From NCBI RefSeq assembly GCF_014189505.1, contig NZ_CP050303.1, forward strand, positions 434,001 to 498,000: 64,000 nt of DNA, written 5' to 3'. This stretch comes from Phyllobacterium sp. 628. Lineage in GTDB: Bacteria > Pseudomonadota > Alphaproteobacteria > Rhizobiales > Rhizobiaceae. Position 1 is the stretch's first letter; every line of letters begins with the position of its first letter. The notes below the pieces were generated by a model. The model was not told the origin of the DNA. It saw only the letters and a program-made list of their open reading frames with translations, and ran no database searches. Positions 50,526-59,337 of the stretch are shown here, piece by piece. The position numbers and the translations under genes are program-made.

Positions 50526-51701
50526 ATGACCATCACTGTTTCCGATAAGATCAAGGTTCTATGGTTTTTGCCGACCCATGGCGACAGCCGCTACCTCGGT
50601 ACATCGGAAGGTGGCCGGGCCGTTGATCTTCCCTATCTGAAGCAGGTCGCGCAGGCAGCAGACGCACTTGGCTATTATGGAGTCCTGCTGCCGACTGGTC
50701 GCAGTTGCGAAGATAGTTGGGTTGTTGCTTCAGCACTTGCACCGCTCACCGAGCGATTGCGATTTCTCGTCGCTGTGCGGCCCGGACTGCAGTCTCCAAC
50801 ACTTGCCGCGCGCATGACCGCAACCCTCGATCGCATTTCAGAAGGTCGTTTGCTGATCAATGTCGTGACGGGCGGCGACCCGGTTGAAAACAAGGGCGAC
50901 GGCATCTTCCTGACACATGATGAGCGTTACGAAGTCACCCGGGAGTTCCTTGATATCTACAAGGCGGTTCTGCGCGGCGAAACCGTTGAATTTACGGGCA
51001 AGCATTTTAAAATTAAGGACGGACGGCTGTTGTTTCCGCCCCATCAAACACCGCATCCACCGCTCTATTTTGGCGGTTCATCGGAAGCGGCCAATGCTGT
51101 TGCCGCCGAGCAGATCGACAAGTATTTGACATGGGGCGAACCGCCGGCTGCGGTGGCGGAAAAAATCAACAGTGTCAGCGCGCTGGCGGAAAAGGCCGGA
51201 CGCAAGGTCAGCTTCGGCATTCGTCTGCATGTGATTGTACGGGAAACCAATGATGAAGCATGGGCCGCTGCTAACAAGCTGATCAGCAAGCTTGATGATG
51301 ACACCATTGCTGCCGCGCAAAAGGTCTTTGCTCGCATGGACTCCGTTGGCCAGTCACGCATGAGCCAATTGCATGGCGGGCGCCGCGACCAACTGGAAGT
51401 CAGTCCAAATCTCTGGGCCGGTGTCGGGCTCGTGCGGGGCGGCGCCGGAACAGCACTTGTGGGCGATGCGGCAACGGTGGCCGAACGCATGGATGAGTAC
51501 CGGCGCATCGGCATCGATACATTCATTCTCTCGGGCTACCCGCATCTGGAAGAAGCATATCGCTTCGGCGAACTCGTATTACCAAATCTGCCGCTAGATC
51601 ATGCGATCCGGCCAAGCACGACCTCGGTCAATATGGGCCCATTCGGGGAAACTGTTGCCGGGGATCATCGTCCGGCAACCCTGCGGGCGAGCCAATCGTG
51701 A
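50526..51701 (+). CDS. ssuD: FMNH2-dependent alkanesulfonate monooxygenase
   Basis: A 391-residue bacterial-luciferase-fold (TIM barrel) enzyme that releases sulfite from alkanesulfonates using FMNH2 and O2. It matches SsuD in length and in the blocks VLWFLPTHGDSRYLGTSEGGRAVD (about 9-32), GVLLPTGRSCEDSW with the Cys near 54, INVVTGGDPVENKGDG, and RRDQLEVSPNLWAGVGLVRGGAGTALVGD (about 288-316). It requires a separate flavin reductase (SsuE), which is not seen nearby. ATG 50526 gives the standard SsuD N-terminus. The stop overlaps the GTG of the next gene. Confidence 0.93.
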   Translation: MTITVSDKIKVLWFLPTHGDSRYLGTSEGGRAVDLPYLKQVAQAADALGYYGVLLPTGRSCEDSWVVASALAPLTERLRFLVAVRPGLQSPTLAARMTATLDRISEGRLLINVVTGGDPVENKGDGIFLTHDERYEVTREFLDIYKAVLRGETVEFTGKHFKIKDGRLLFPPHQTPHPPLYFGGSSEAANAVAAEQIDKYLTWGEPPAAVAEKINSVSALAEKAGRKVSFGIRLHVIVRETNDEAWAAANKLISKLDDDTIAAAQKVFARMDSVGQSRMSQLHGGRRDQLEVSPNLWAGVGLVRGGAGTALVGDAATVAERMDEYRRIGIDTFILSGYPHLEEAYRFGELVLPNLPLDHAIRPSTTSVNMGPFGETVAGDHRPATLRASQS

Positions 51702-53107
51702 CACGCAGACCTGTCGTTACGATTATTGGCGGCGGCTTCTCTGGAACAGCGATTGCTTATCATCTGGCACGGCAGACTTCACACAATAACCTTGACATCA
51801 TCGTAATAGAGCCAAGAGAAAAGCTGGGTGGCGGTCTTGCCTATTCAAGCGTTGATCCCGCGCATCGGATCAACGTACCCGCCGCCAAAATGACGATGAT
51901 ATCAGCCGAACCGGACCATTTTTCCCGGTGGCTGGCCCATGATATCGCCAGTGCTGAAGACAGCCTTGCCCGGACAGTCAAGGGTGATGAATTTCCGCAA
52001 CGTTCCGTGTTCGGACGTTATGTCCATGACCACGTTGAACCTTTTCTTAAAACCGGACAGATCCAGCACATCAGGGCCAAAGCGTTGGGGCTGACACCTG
52101 CAGATGGGCGCTACGCCATCGTCCTCGGCGACGGGAATATTATCAGCGCTGATATCATTGCCCTTGCTACGACGCATCCACTGCCGTCTGTGCCAGTCGC
52201 TTTGCAATACCTCATGGGCGAAGAGCGCTTTGTGTTGGATCCCTATGCCGAAAATGCACTCGCGACAATTGAGCCGCACCATTCGGTGCTGGTCGTTGGC
52301 ACCGGCCTTACGGCTGCCGATATCATTGCTTCACTCGACAGGCGCGGTCATCGCGGTTTGATCACTGCCCTGTCACGCCACGGCTATCGATCACGCGGGC
52401 ATGCTGCTGTGCCATCTGACGCCTATGGCACATTCGGTAACGACGTCACCGCACGTTCGCTTCTGCACAATATCAGGCAAACGCTGAAACAGGCCACGAA
52501 TAATGGGCTAAGCTGGCATCCAGTGCTCGATGCCCTGCGTGATCAGGCGCCTTCCATCTGGAGCGCCCTGTCCGCGCGTGAACGGCAAAGACTGATCCGG
52601 CATCTGCGATCCCTATGGGATGTGCACCGGTTCCGAATAGCGCCGCAGATTGAGGCGGTTCTCGACCAGCGTTCGCGCGAAGGTACACTTGCAATCATCG
52701 CGGCATCGTTACAATCGGCAGCTTTGAATGAAGGGTTCAAGGTGAGTTATCGGCACCGGTGCAGCAGCAATATCGAAACTGGGCACTTCGACGCGATTGT
52801 CATCACCACCGGCCCTGCCCATACCGCCATAGCAAAAAACAACCCATTGATTGGTTCGTTGTTCGAACAGGGTTTGCTCAGCGCCGATCCCGTGGGATTA
52901 GGTCTGCATACTGCACGAACCGGTCAGGCCGTCGGCATCAAAGGCGCGATCACCGAAACACTCTATATCGGCGGACCGCTGGCGCGCGGTACATTCGGCG
53001 AGTTGATGGGCGTGCCGGAAGTGACCGGCTATGCCGAGTTTATCGCGCAGGCGATCAAAAACCAGATTGCGGCGAATACTCAGGTACCGAAGAGGCAAGC
53101 TTCCTAA
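51698..53107 (+). CDS. FAD/NAD(P)-binding protein (NAD_binding_9 type)
   Basis: A 469-residue flavoprotein. The dinucleotide motif VTIIGGGFSGTAIAYHLARQ lies at about 7-26, followed by LGGGLAYSSVDPAHRINVPAAKM, and a second nucleotide site SVLVVGTGLTAADIIASLDRRGH lies near 195-217. This family includes uncharacterised hydroxylases/oxidoreductases found beside siderophore or sulfur genes. It starts at GTG overlapping the ssuD stop (GTGA), so it is translationally coupled to SsuD and probably acts in the same pathway. It might supply reduced flavin or oxidise an intermediate; neither is shown by motifs. Confidence 0.83.
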   Translation: MTRRPVVTIIGGGFSGTAIAYHLARQTSHNNLDIIVIEPREKLGGGLAYSSVDPAHRINVPAAKMTMISAEPDHFSRWLAHDIASAEDSLARTVKGDEFPQRSVFGRYVHDHVEPFLKTGQIQHIRAKALGLTPADGRYAIVLGDGNIISADIIALATTHPLPSVPVALQYLMGEERFVLDPYAENALATIEPHHSVLVVGTGLTAADIIASLDRRGHRGLITALSRHGYRSRGHAAVPSDAYGTFGNDVTARSLLHNIRQTLKQATNNGLSWHPVLDALRDQAPSIWSALSARERQRLIRHLRSLWDVHRFRIAPQIEAVLDQRSREGTLAIIAASLQSAALNEGFKVSYRHRCSSNIETGHFDAIVITTGPAHTAIAKNNPLIGSLFEQGLLSADPVGLGLHTARTGQAVGIKGAITETLYIGGPLARGTFGELMGVPEVTGYAEFIAQAIKNQIAANTQVPKRQAS

Positions 53108-53123
53108 TCTCGAAGCCTGCCTC
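53092..53123. terminator. Hairpin between convergent flavoprotein and dszC-like genes
   Basis: GAGGCAAGCTTC pairs with GAAGCCTGCCTC with one mismatch around an 8-base loop. The flavoprotein stop codon lies in the loop. No strong T-run. Confidence 0.5.
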
Positions 53124-53133
53124 ATGCACTCAT

Positions 53134-54346
53134 TCAGCTGTAGAGACTAACCGCCGGTATCTCGCCATTCAGCACAAAGTTGCCAACTTCCCGCGCCTTG
53201 TAGAAAACCGGATCATGCAAAGTGTGGGTGCGGACATTGCGCCAGAAGCGATCAAAGCCGTAGCGTGAGGCGGTCGCGCGGGCGCCCATCAGTTCGAATA
53301 TGCGCGAGGTGATTTCAAGCGCAACGTGGGTGGCGTGCACCTTGGCGTGATAAGCTTCGATGGCCGCTTCACCGCGCTCCTGCGCCGAAACTGCGTGACC
53401 TTTGGCAAGCGCTGCCTGCACAGCCAACGCCGCATTGTCGGCAAGCGCCGCAGAGGCTTTGAGCGTTGCAGAAAACTCGCCGAACCGTTCCAGAATATAG
53501 GGATCGTCCGCAGCGCGCGCGACACCGGATGTTTCCCACGGTTTGGTTGTGGTGCGCACATAGTCCAGTGCCTGCGCCAACGCACCTTCTGCCGTGCCGA
53601 GATAGAAGTTGACGAAGACCAGCTGGATCAATGGCGTGTTGAACGTAGCGAGCGGTGGCAGCAGCGCATCGGGAGCCGCCAGCGGAACGAGGAAATCCGC
53701 CTCTGTTACAACATAGTCACGGAATTCGACGCTGCCACTATCGGACAGACGCTGACCAATATTGTCCCAATCATCCGCGGGGGAAATAGCCCGGCCTGTC
53801 GGTCGGGAGAACCAGACTGGCAACCTCGTTGTCCAGCAGCGCGATGACATTGATACGGTCGGAAATGCGCGCTGCCGTGCTGAATGTCTTGCGGCCGTTG
53901 AGACGATATCCACCCTCAGCATGGGTCAATGTAAGCCCGGCATCGCGCGGATTGACGACCGCTCCCCAATAATGTCCCTGCTCGACTGTTTCCACACCAA
54001 GCGCATGAGCTTTGGCTTCCTCAGCGGCAATATAGGGCACATAGGCGTTGACATAGTGATAGCCGAGCAATTGTCCAATCGAGCTTTCACCGCGTGAAAT
54101 GATCCGCACAAGCCGTAACGCGTCAGCCCAGCCGATACCGCCACCGCCAATTTCTCTGGGATGCAATGCCGTCAGCAAGCCCGCCTGCCGCAATGTGTTG
54201 ATCTCGGCTTTCGGCACACCCGCTTCACGGTCACGTTCGGCACCTGACTTGGCGAGGTCTGCAGCGATCACAACCGCCCTTGCGGCGAAATCCTCATAGG
54301 TGGCTGAAGCCGGGTGGATGAGTTTCAGAGATGAACGATCAGACAT
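53134..54346 (-). pseudogene. DszC/SfnB-type acyl-CoA-dehydrogenase-fold monooxygenase, frameshifted
   Basis: The gene starts at ATG 54346 (MSDRSSLKLIHP) and reads a normal N-terminal and middle domain up to LVLPTDRPG. It then stops at 53771, while the C-terminal domain continues in the next frame as SPADDWDNIGQRLSDSGSV and runs to 53134 with FWRNVRTHTLHDPVFYK. Removing one base joins the halves into about 400 residues. The likeliest place is the five-G run at 53779-53783. The intact paralogue at 59.3 kb reads PGLTLVDDWAGFGQRTTGSG at the same point, which fixes the site. Family members oxidise sulfides, sulfones or thiophenes with reduced flavin. It is the last gene of the ABC operon. A recent pseudogene or an indel error are both possible. 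Confidence 0.85.
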
Positions 54347-54370
54347 GGGATACCTTTATCGAGGGGAGGA

Positions 54371-55369
54371 TCAATCGCTACGTCCGCGCCGGTTGAGAAA
54401 GCTGGCGGCGAGAACAATGAATATGAGAAGACCGGTGCCAACCTGTTGCCAATAAAAACTGAGGCCCGTCAGAAGCAGGCCATTGGCGACAATGCTGAGC
54501 AGCAGCACACCGAGCACGGTACCCGGCACATTGGGCCGGCTTTCCCGGCTGAGCGTGGTGCCGATGAAGGTTGCACCGATGGCATTGAGCATAAAGGCTC
54601 CGCCGGAATTCGGAATGTAGACTGAAACAGTCGACGTCAGAATGATCCCAGCAAGCGCTGCGATAATGCCGCTTATCACATAGACGAGCCCGATATGGCC
54701 GGGGACACGCAGCCCGGAATAACGCGCAACACTCTGCTGTACGCCAATCGCCAAGACAACCCGGCCGAAGCGCGTGCGAAACAGAAGCGTTGATGCGGCG
54801 AGAATGAGCAGGCCAACGATGACAAGTGGCACCGGAATACCCAGCACATGGCCGTGGCCTATGAAACTGAATAGTGGCGGCACGCCCGTCTGTGGTAGAT
54901 AGACGGGATTTCCACCATTGGTCAGCAATTGCTGGGCGCTACGCCCGATGAACAAAGTCCCAAGTGTCGCCAGAAATGGCGTAATTCCAGCACCGGCAAT
55001 CAACAAGGCATTGATCAGACCAACCAGCGCACCGCTGCCAATTGCTGCAATAGCCGCAAGGCCAACCGGATATCCCGTCAGCACCAGCGAGACAAAGCTG
55101 AAGCTGGCAAAATCCACCGCCGTTCCCACCGAAAGATCGATGCCGCCCGCCGATACGGCAAAAGTCATGGCAATCGCGACAATGGCAAGCAACGTGAAAT
55201 TATTGACGAGAATACTGGCAAGATTTGCTGAAGTCAGAAAGGTTGAAGTAGCCAAGGAGAAAAAGGCGAAGACACCGGCAAGCGCGATGATCACGGCGTA
55301 CCGAAGAACAAGCTCGCGAGCATCTCGTACAGTAAATCTGCGTTGTGAAGGGCTGGTAACAACACTCAT
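54371..55369 (-). CDS. CUT2-type ABC transporter permease, second subunit
   Basis: A 332-residue inner-membrane permease of the RbsC family with about nine to ten transmembrane helices. Family motifs include AVSAGGIDLSVGTAVDFASF (about 70-89), the AGAGITPFLATLGTLFIGRSAQ region, and GIIAALAGIILTSTVS. The ATG lies one base after the upstream permease stop, with GGGAG upstream. Together with the other permease it forms a heterodimeric channel. The context of sulfur monooxygenases suggests an organosulfur ligand, although the family normally carries sugars, autoinducer-2 or polyols. Confidence 0.9.
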   Translation of the reverse strand: MSVVTSPSQRRFTVRDARELVLRYAVIIALAGVFAFFSLATSTFLTSANLASILVNNFTLLAIVAIAMTFAVSAGGIDLSVGTAVDFASFSFVSLVLTGYPVGLAAIAAIGSGALVGLINALLIAGAGITPFLATLGTLFIGRSAQQLLTNGGNPVYLPQTGVPPLFSFIGHGHVLGIPVPLVIVGLLILAASTLLFRTRFGRVVLAIGVQQSVARYSGLRVPGHIGLVYVISGIIAALAGIILTSTVSVYIPNSGGAFMLNAIGATFIGTTLSRESRPNVPGTVLGVLLLSIVANGLLLTGLSFYWQQVGTGLLIFIVLAASFLNRRGRSD

Positions 55370-55370
55370 T

Positions 55371-56393
55371 TCAAACTGCTCCCTTGCCGCGCTGCAGCGA
55401 TGTAGCGGCCACAACCAGAAGAATAAGAACGCCCTGTATGCCGCTGACCAGTGTGCTCGAAATATTGAGGAGCTGGAAACCGTTTGTCAGGAACCCGACC
55501 AGCAGAGTCGAGAGCAATGTGCCGCCAATTGTCGGCACCAGCCTTCGTGAAAAAACAACACTCAACAATGCCGTCACGACCACCGGCAGCAGCATTTCAC
55601 CGGCGCCCGTGGTCGAGCCGCTGAGATACGAGACCGACAATATTCCGGCCAGTCCGCCGCACAAACCACTGGCGATATAACTGCCCGCTACAATGCGTTT
55701 AACGGGGAGGCCTGCTGCCCTCGCAGCTTCAGGAAACGCACCAACAGCGTAGAGCCGCAGCCCCAATGGTGTGAATTGCACGATTGCAGCGGCAATGGCC
55801 GTAAAGCCTGTCAGCACATAGGCCAGTACAGGAATGTCAAACGGTCCATAGGCGGACAAGAAGGACAGCAAATCGGAGGAAGCAGAGACAACGGTGTTCT
55901 GTGTCAGCACGAGTTCCAGCCCTGCCACCACATTCATGACCGCAAGCGTGGCCAGCAATGGCACAATGCCGAATACAACCACTGCGGCAGCATTGATGGC
56001 GCCGATGAGGGCGCCTGTGGCAAGCGCACCGGCGACAGCCACGGCATCGCCATAGCCTGCGGAAATAATCGTGGCATAGACGGCGGCACTTAACCCCAGA
56101 TTGGCAGCGAGCGAAAGATCAATGCCGCCTTTGACGACATTGGCTCCACCACCGATGATGACGATCGTCAGACCAATGGCGAGCACACCGAGAATGGCGG
56201 ACTGCCCAAGCACATTGCCGATATTGCCAAGGGTGAAGAAGAAAGGTGCGGCAACCGAGAAGAACACCAGCAATGCGGCAAAGGCCAGCAACGAGCCCCC
56301 ACGCAGAGCAAAGCCGGCCAGCGAACCGGCGATACGGCGCCTGATGTCACCGCCCGTCTCATAGGGTAATAAAGTATCGATATCAGCCGACAT
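55371..56393 (-). CDS. CUT2-type ABC transporter permease, first subunit
   Basis: A 340-residue inner-membrane permease of the RbsC family. About nine to ten hydrophobic helices are visible, with GLTIVIIGGGANVVKGGIDLSLAANLGLSA (about 77-106), FGIVPLLATLAVMNVVAGLEL and GLCGGLAGILSVSYLSGS. ATG 56393 (MSADIDT) follows GGAG with 9-base spacing; upstream in-frame Met codons would overlap the ATPase gene further. It overlaps the ATPase 3' end by 11 bases, consistent with a coupled operon. Confidence 0.9.
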   Translation of the reverse strand: MSADIDTLLPYETGGDIRRRIAGSLAGFALRGGSLLAFAALLVFFSVAAPFFFTLGNIGNVLGQSAILGVLAIGLTIVIIGGGANVVKGGIDLSLAANLGLSAAVYATIISAGYGDAVAVAGALATGALIGAINAAAVVVFGIVPLLATLAVMNVVAGLELVLTQNTVVSASSDLLSFLSAYGPFDIPVLAYVLTGFTAIAAAIVQFTPLGLRLYAVGAFPEAARAAGLPVKRIVAGSYIASGLCGGLAGILSVSYLSGSTTGAGEMLLPVVVTALLSVVFSRRLVPTIGGTLLSTLLVGFLTNGFQLLNISSTLVSGIQGVLILLVVAATSLQRGKGAV

Positions 56394-57936
56394 GGCTATG
56401 TTCTCCATGACGCGACACGTGTGCACCAGTTGCCTCTGCCAGAACCTCATCCGGCGTCGTATTGGAAGATTTGAACTCGCGTGTGACGGCTCCGCGATAA
56501 AGCACAAGAATGCGATCTGTAATCCCAATGAGTTCCGGAAGATCGCTCGAGAGCACAAGGATTGCTGCGCCGCGCTCAGCCAGCTTTCCGATAAGATTGT
56601 AGATCTCGACTTTTGAACCAATATCGACGCCGACAGTTGGCTCATCAAGGATGTAGAGGCTGGACTGCCGGCTCAGCCACTTCGCCAGAGCTACCTTTTG
56701 CTGATTGCCACCGCTTAAGGTTCTGACTGGCGCAAACCGGCCATCCGTCTTGATGGCAAGTTGTTCGATCAAGCGGTCGACTTCGGAATATTCTTGATCC
56801 CGCTGCAGGAAGCCAAAGGTCGTAAAGCGCTTGAGACTGGCGAGCGTGGTGTTCTCGGCAACGCTCAATCCCAGTGCAACGCCGTCACCCCGCCTGTCTT
56901 CCGGCACCAGTGCCAGTCGCCGTGCAACGGCTGCCACGGGGGAACGCGGACGTCCTTTTTCGCCTTCAATGGTGATTTCGCCGATATCTGCAGCCTCGAG
57001 ACCAAACAGCACCCGAACCAGATCCTTGGCCCCCGATCCAAGCAGGCCAGTGAGACCGACAATCTCACCCTGACGCACCTCAAACGAGACATTGCGAAAC
57101 TTGCCCGCCTTGCCGAGTGCCTTGGTGGTCAGCACAGGTTTGCCAATTGTGGCCGCTACCTTCGGGAACATCTCGTCGATATCCCGCGCCACCATCAGCG
57201 ATGCTATTTTTGCCGCCGGTGTCGTACGCGAATCGACTGTTGCCACGTCCTTACCATTGCGCAGGATCGTCGCCCGGTCGCACAGGGCTTCGATCTCATT
57301 GAGATAATGCGAAATATAGATGATGGTGATGCCGTCTGCGCGCAGCCGCCGGATCAGATCAAACAGAATGTCAGCTTCGCGCCGCACCAGCGCCGCCGTT
57401 GGCTCGTCAAACACCAGGATGGACGGCTTATCAAGCAAGGCACGGGTAATCTGTACGATCTGCTTTTGCGCCGTCGTCAACTCACTGATCAGCACATTGG
57501 GGGGCAGTCTCAGGCTGAAATACTTATCGAGAATGTCTTCGGCCTGTTTACGCATCGCCCTTCGATCAAGAAACGGCAGTCCGGCAAGACGCGGCTCACG
57601 CCCGAGAAACAGCGACTCACCCACAGTGAAACTCGGCACCAGCAGACGATCCTGATGAATGAAGTGAATGCCGAGTTTTTCCACCTCATGCGCCGTCAAG
57701 CGATCGTGGTGCACGCCATTAATTTCGACAGAACCTTCGTCCGGCTGGTAAAGCCCAGCCAGAATCTTGATGAGCGTAGACTTCCCCGCACCGTTCTGGC
57801 CAATCAGCCCGTGCACCGTACCGCGTTCGACTTCGAGGGTTGCCCCCGACAGCGCTTCGACACCGCCGAAGCGTTTAACCAGCCCGCGCAAGGCCAAAGC
57901 CAATTTACTGTTGTCTATTGTCGGGCTCATGCGCAT
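56383..57936 (-). CDS. CUT2-type ABC transporter ATPase, two nucleotide-binding domains (RbsA-like)
   Basis: A 517-residue double ABC ATPase. The first domain has Walker A GQNGAGKST (about 41-49) and Walker B ILVFDEPTAALVR. The second has a degenerate Walker A TGLLGSGAKDLV, as is normal for RbsA, plus the signature LSGGNQQKVALAKWL and Walker B LYILDEPTVGVDIG. It energises import with the two permeases. Its ATG overlaps the binding-protein stop as TGATG. A frame extending to 58227 overlaps the binding-protein gene and has no start support. Confidence 0.92.
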   Translation of the reverse strand: MRMSPTIDNSKLALALRGLVKRFGGVEALSGATLEVERGTVHGLIGQNGAGKSTLIKILAGLYQPDEGSVEINGVHHDRLTAHEVEKLGIHFIHQDRLLVPSFTVGESLFLGREPRLAGLPFLDRRAMRKQAEDILDKYFSLRLPPNVLISELTTAQKQIVQITRALLDKPSILVFDEPTAALVRREADILFDLIRRLRADGITIIYISHYLNEIEALCDRATILRNGKDVATVDSRTTPAAKIASLMVARDIDEMFPKVAATIGKPVLTTKALGKAGKFRNVSFEVRQGEIVGLTGLLGSGAKDLVRVLFGLEAADIGEITIEGEKGRPRSPVAAVARRLALVPEDRRGDGVALGLSVAENTTLASLKRFTTFGFLQRDQEYSEVDRLIEQLAIKTDGRFAPVRTLSGGNQQKVALAKWLSRQSSLYILDEPTVGVDIGSKVEIYNLIGKLAERGAAILVLSSDLPELIGITDRILVLYRGAVTREFKSSNTTPDEVLAEATGAHVSRHGEHSHVG

Positions 57937-58961
57937 CAACCAAGACGCAAGGTCTTGGTGACTTCGTCGATGTTCTTCTTGTTGGCGATCAGCGCAGGTA
58001 CATAGGTCTCGCGCGGCAGTTTTTGGCCAGCCAGATAGCGTGCAACATTGCGGATCGCTGTGCGGCCAATCTCTTCCGGTTGCTGGGCAGCATTGCCGGC
58101 AGCGGGCGAATTTGGATCGCGAACCAGTTGCAGCACTTCCGGGCTGCCATCCACACCATAAGTGCTGATTTCCGTGCGGCCAGCAGCCACCAGCGCCTGC
58201 GTCGCGCCAAGCTGAGGAATGTCCCATGCCGACCAGATAGCCTTGATCGATCCCTTCTCCGGATATTTGTTGAGGATCGCCGTAATCTGACTGAATGCGT
58301 CTTGCACAGTATTGGGAATAACGTCCCGCAGTTCCGGCTCGATGATCTTCACTTCAGGATAATATTTGATGACTGCCTTCAACTGATCGTAGCGAATAGC
58401 GCAGGGAACCACGCCGTAGAAACCGTTGAACACGACAATATTGCCAGCACCGCCAATATCCGATACCAGCTGCAAAGCGAGGTCCGAGCCAATGCGCCAA
58501 TTATCCGACGTGGTGTTGTTGAGCGAATTGGGCGTACCGACATCAATGGTAAAGACCGGTATTTTGGCATCCTTGGCCCGCTTCAGCCACGGATCAACCA
58601 CTGTCAGCGTTCCCAACAACTGCACCAGCGCATCGGGACGCTGGGCAATCAGCGTCTGCAATTGCGAGACCAGTTTCGTATCATTGCGTTGGGCATCAAC
58701 GGCAATGGGCTCGCCGCCCAGCTTCTTCACTTCATCGATCTGAGCGTTATAGGCTGTCAGATCGAAGTGATGATCTGTCCCTGTGGCGCTGATCGCAATG
58801 CGCTTGCCCTTGAGCGAAGGAATCTCCTCATCGGCCGCAGCGCTACCGGTACTCGCAAACAATCCGGCATTTGCTGCCGCGAGTGTCGCGCCCGCCGCCA
58901 GGCTTGCCTTGAGGAGGTTGCGTCTGCCGATAGCCGGTCCGGAATCTCTGATTTCGCTCAT
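57936..58961 (-). CDS. Tat-exported binding protein of the CUT2-type importer
   Basis: A 341-residue type I periplasmic binding protein (Peripla_BP_4-like). The N-terminus has a twin-arginine signal GRRNLLKASLAAGATLAAANAG (about residues 12-33), which is uncommon for this family and suggests export in folded form. The mature protein reads LKGKRIAISATGTDHHFDLTAYNAQIDEVKKLGG (about 51-84) and later ISTYGVDGSPEVLQLVRD, with RTAIRNVARYLAGQ at the end. ATG 58961 has AGGAG 7 bases upstream. First gene of the operon; divergent from the SfnB-type gene. Ligand unknown. Confidence 0.9.
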   Translation of the reverse strand: MSEIRDSGPAIGRRNLLKASLAAGATLAAANAGLFASTGSAAADEEIPSLKGKRIAISATGTDHHFDLTAYNAQIDEVKKLGGEPIAVDAQRNDTKLVSQLQTLIAQRPDALVQLLGTLTVVDPWLKRAKDAKIPVFTIDVGTPNSLNNTTSDNWRIGSDLALQLVSDIGGAGNIVVFNGFYGVVPCAIRYDQLKAVIKYYPEVKIIEPELRDVIPNTVQDAFSQITAILNKYPEKGSIKAIWSAWDIPQLGATQALVAAGRTEISTYGVDGSPEVLQLVRDPNSPAAGNAAQQPEEIGRTAIRNVARYLAGQKLPRETYVPALIANKKNIDEVTKTLRLG

Positions 58962-59000
58962 TCTATTTCTCCTGACACCCATTTGTGCCGACGCTCATAA

Positions 59001-59337
59001 GCGGCCAGCACCTGAAATTCGGCTGTCAGGGTAGTTACTCTACTGCTTTAATCGAGATTAAACTTTTCCCGGATGGCGAGCCTTGAGGAAAACGGTCCTC
59101 ATTTCAACAGAGGTTTCACACGGATATTCTGCGAAGGGCTGTCGCGGTGATGCATGGCCCGTCTTTTTGATGTGCCTCGCGCTCTGATATGGCCGCCTTG
59201 TTAATCATCTGCCTCAACGGCTTTTGCGCGATAGCACCGATTTATAGAAATTCGTTTCTTCCAACTTCCACTCATTCAAAGAAAAATCCCGCTCGCGGCT
59301 TCGCCTGCCGTTGAACAACCTTCAAGAGAAGAAACCC
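59001..59337. other. 337-bp divergent promoter region of the sulfur cluster
   Basis: No gene is seen. The region contains an AGAAATTCGTTTCT palindrome near 59246-59259 and several AT-rich blocks that could be LysR/CysB-type sites. No regulator gene is encoded in this cluster, so control is probably global (sulfur limitation). Confidence 0.45.

Noticed and set aside
57918..59000. 360-residue plus-strand open frame over the Tat binding protein
   Set aside because: Mirror frame of a gene with ribosome site, Tat signal and operon coupling.
59001..59337. Possible SAM riboswitch or sulfur-responsive RNA upstream of the SfnB-type gene
   Set aside because: No recognisable conserved core or stem arrangement by eye; would need a covariance-model search.
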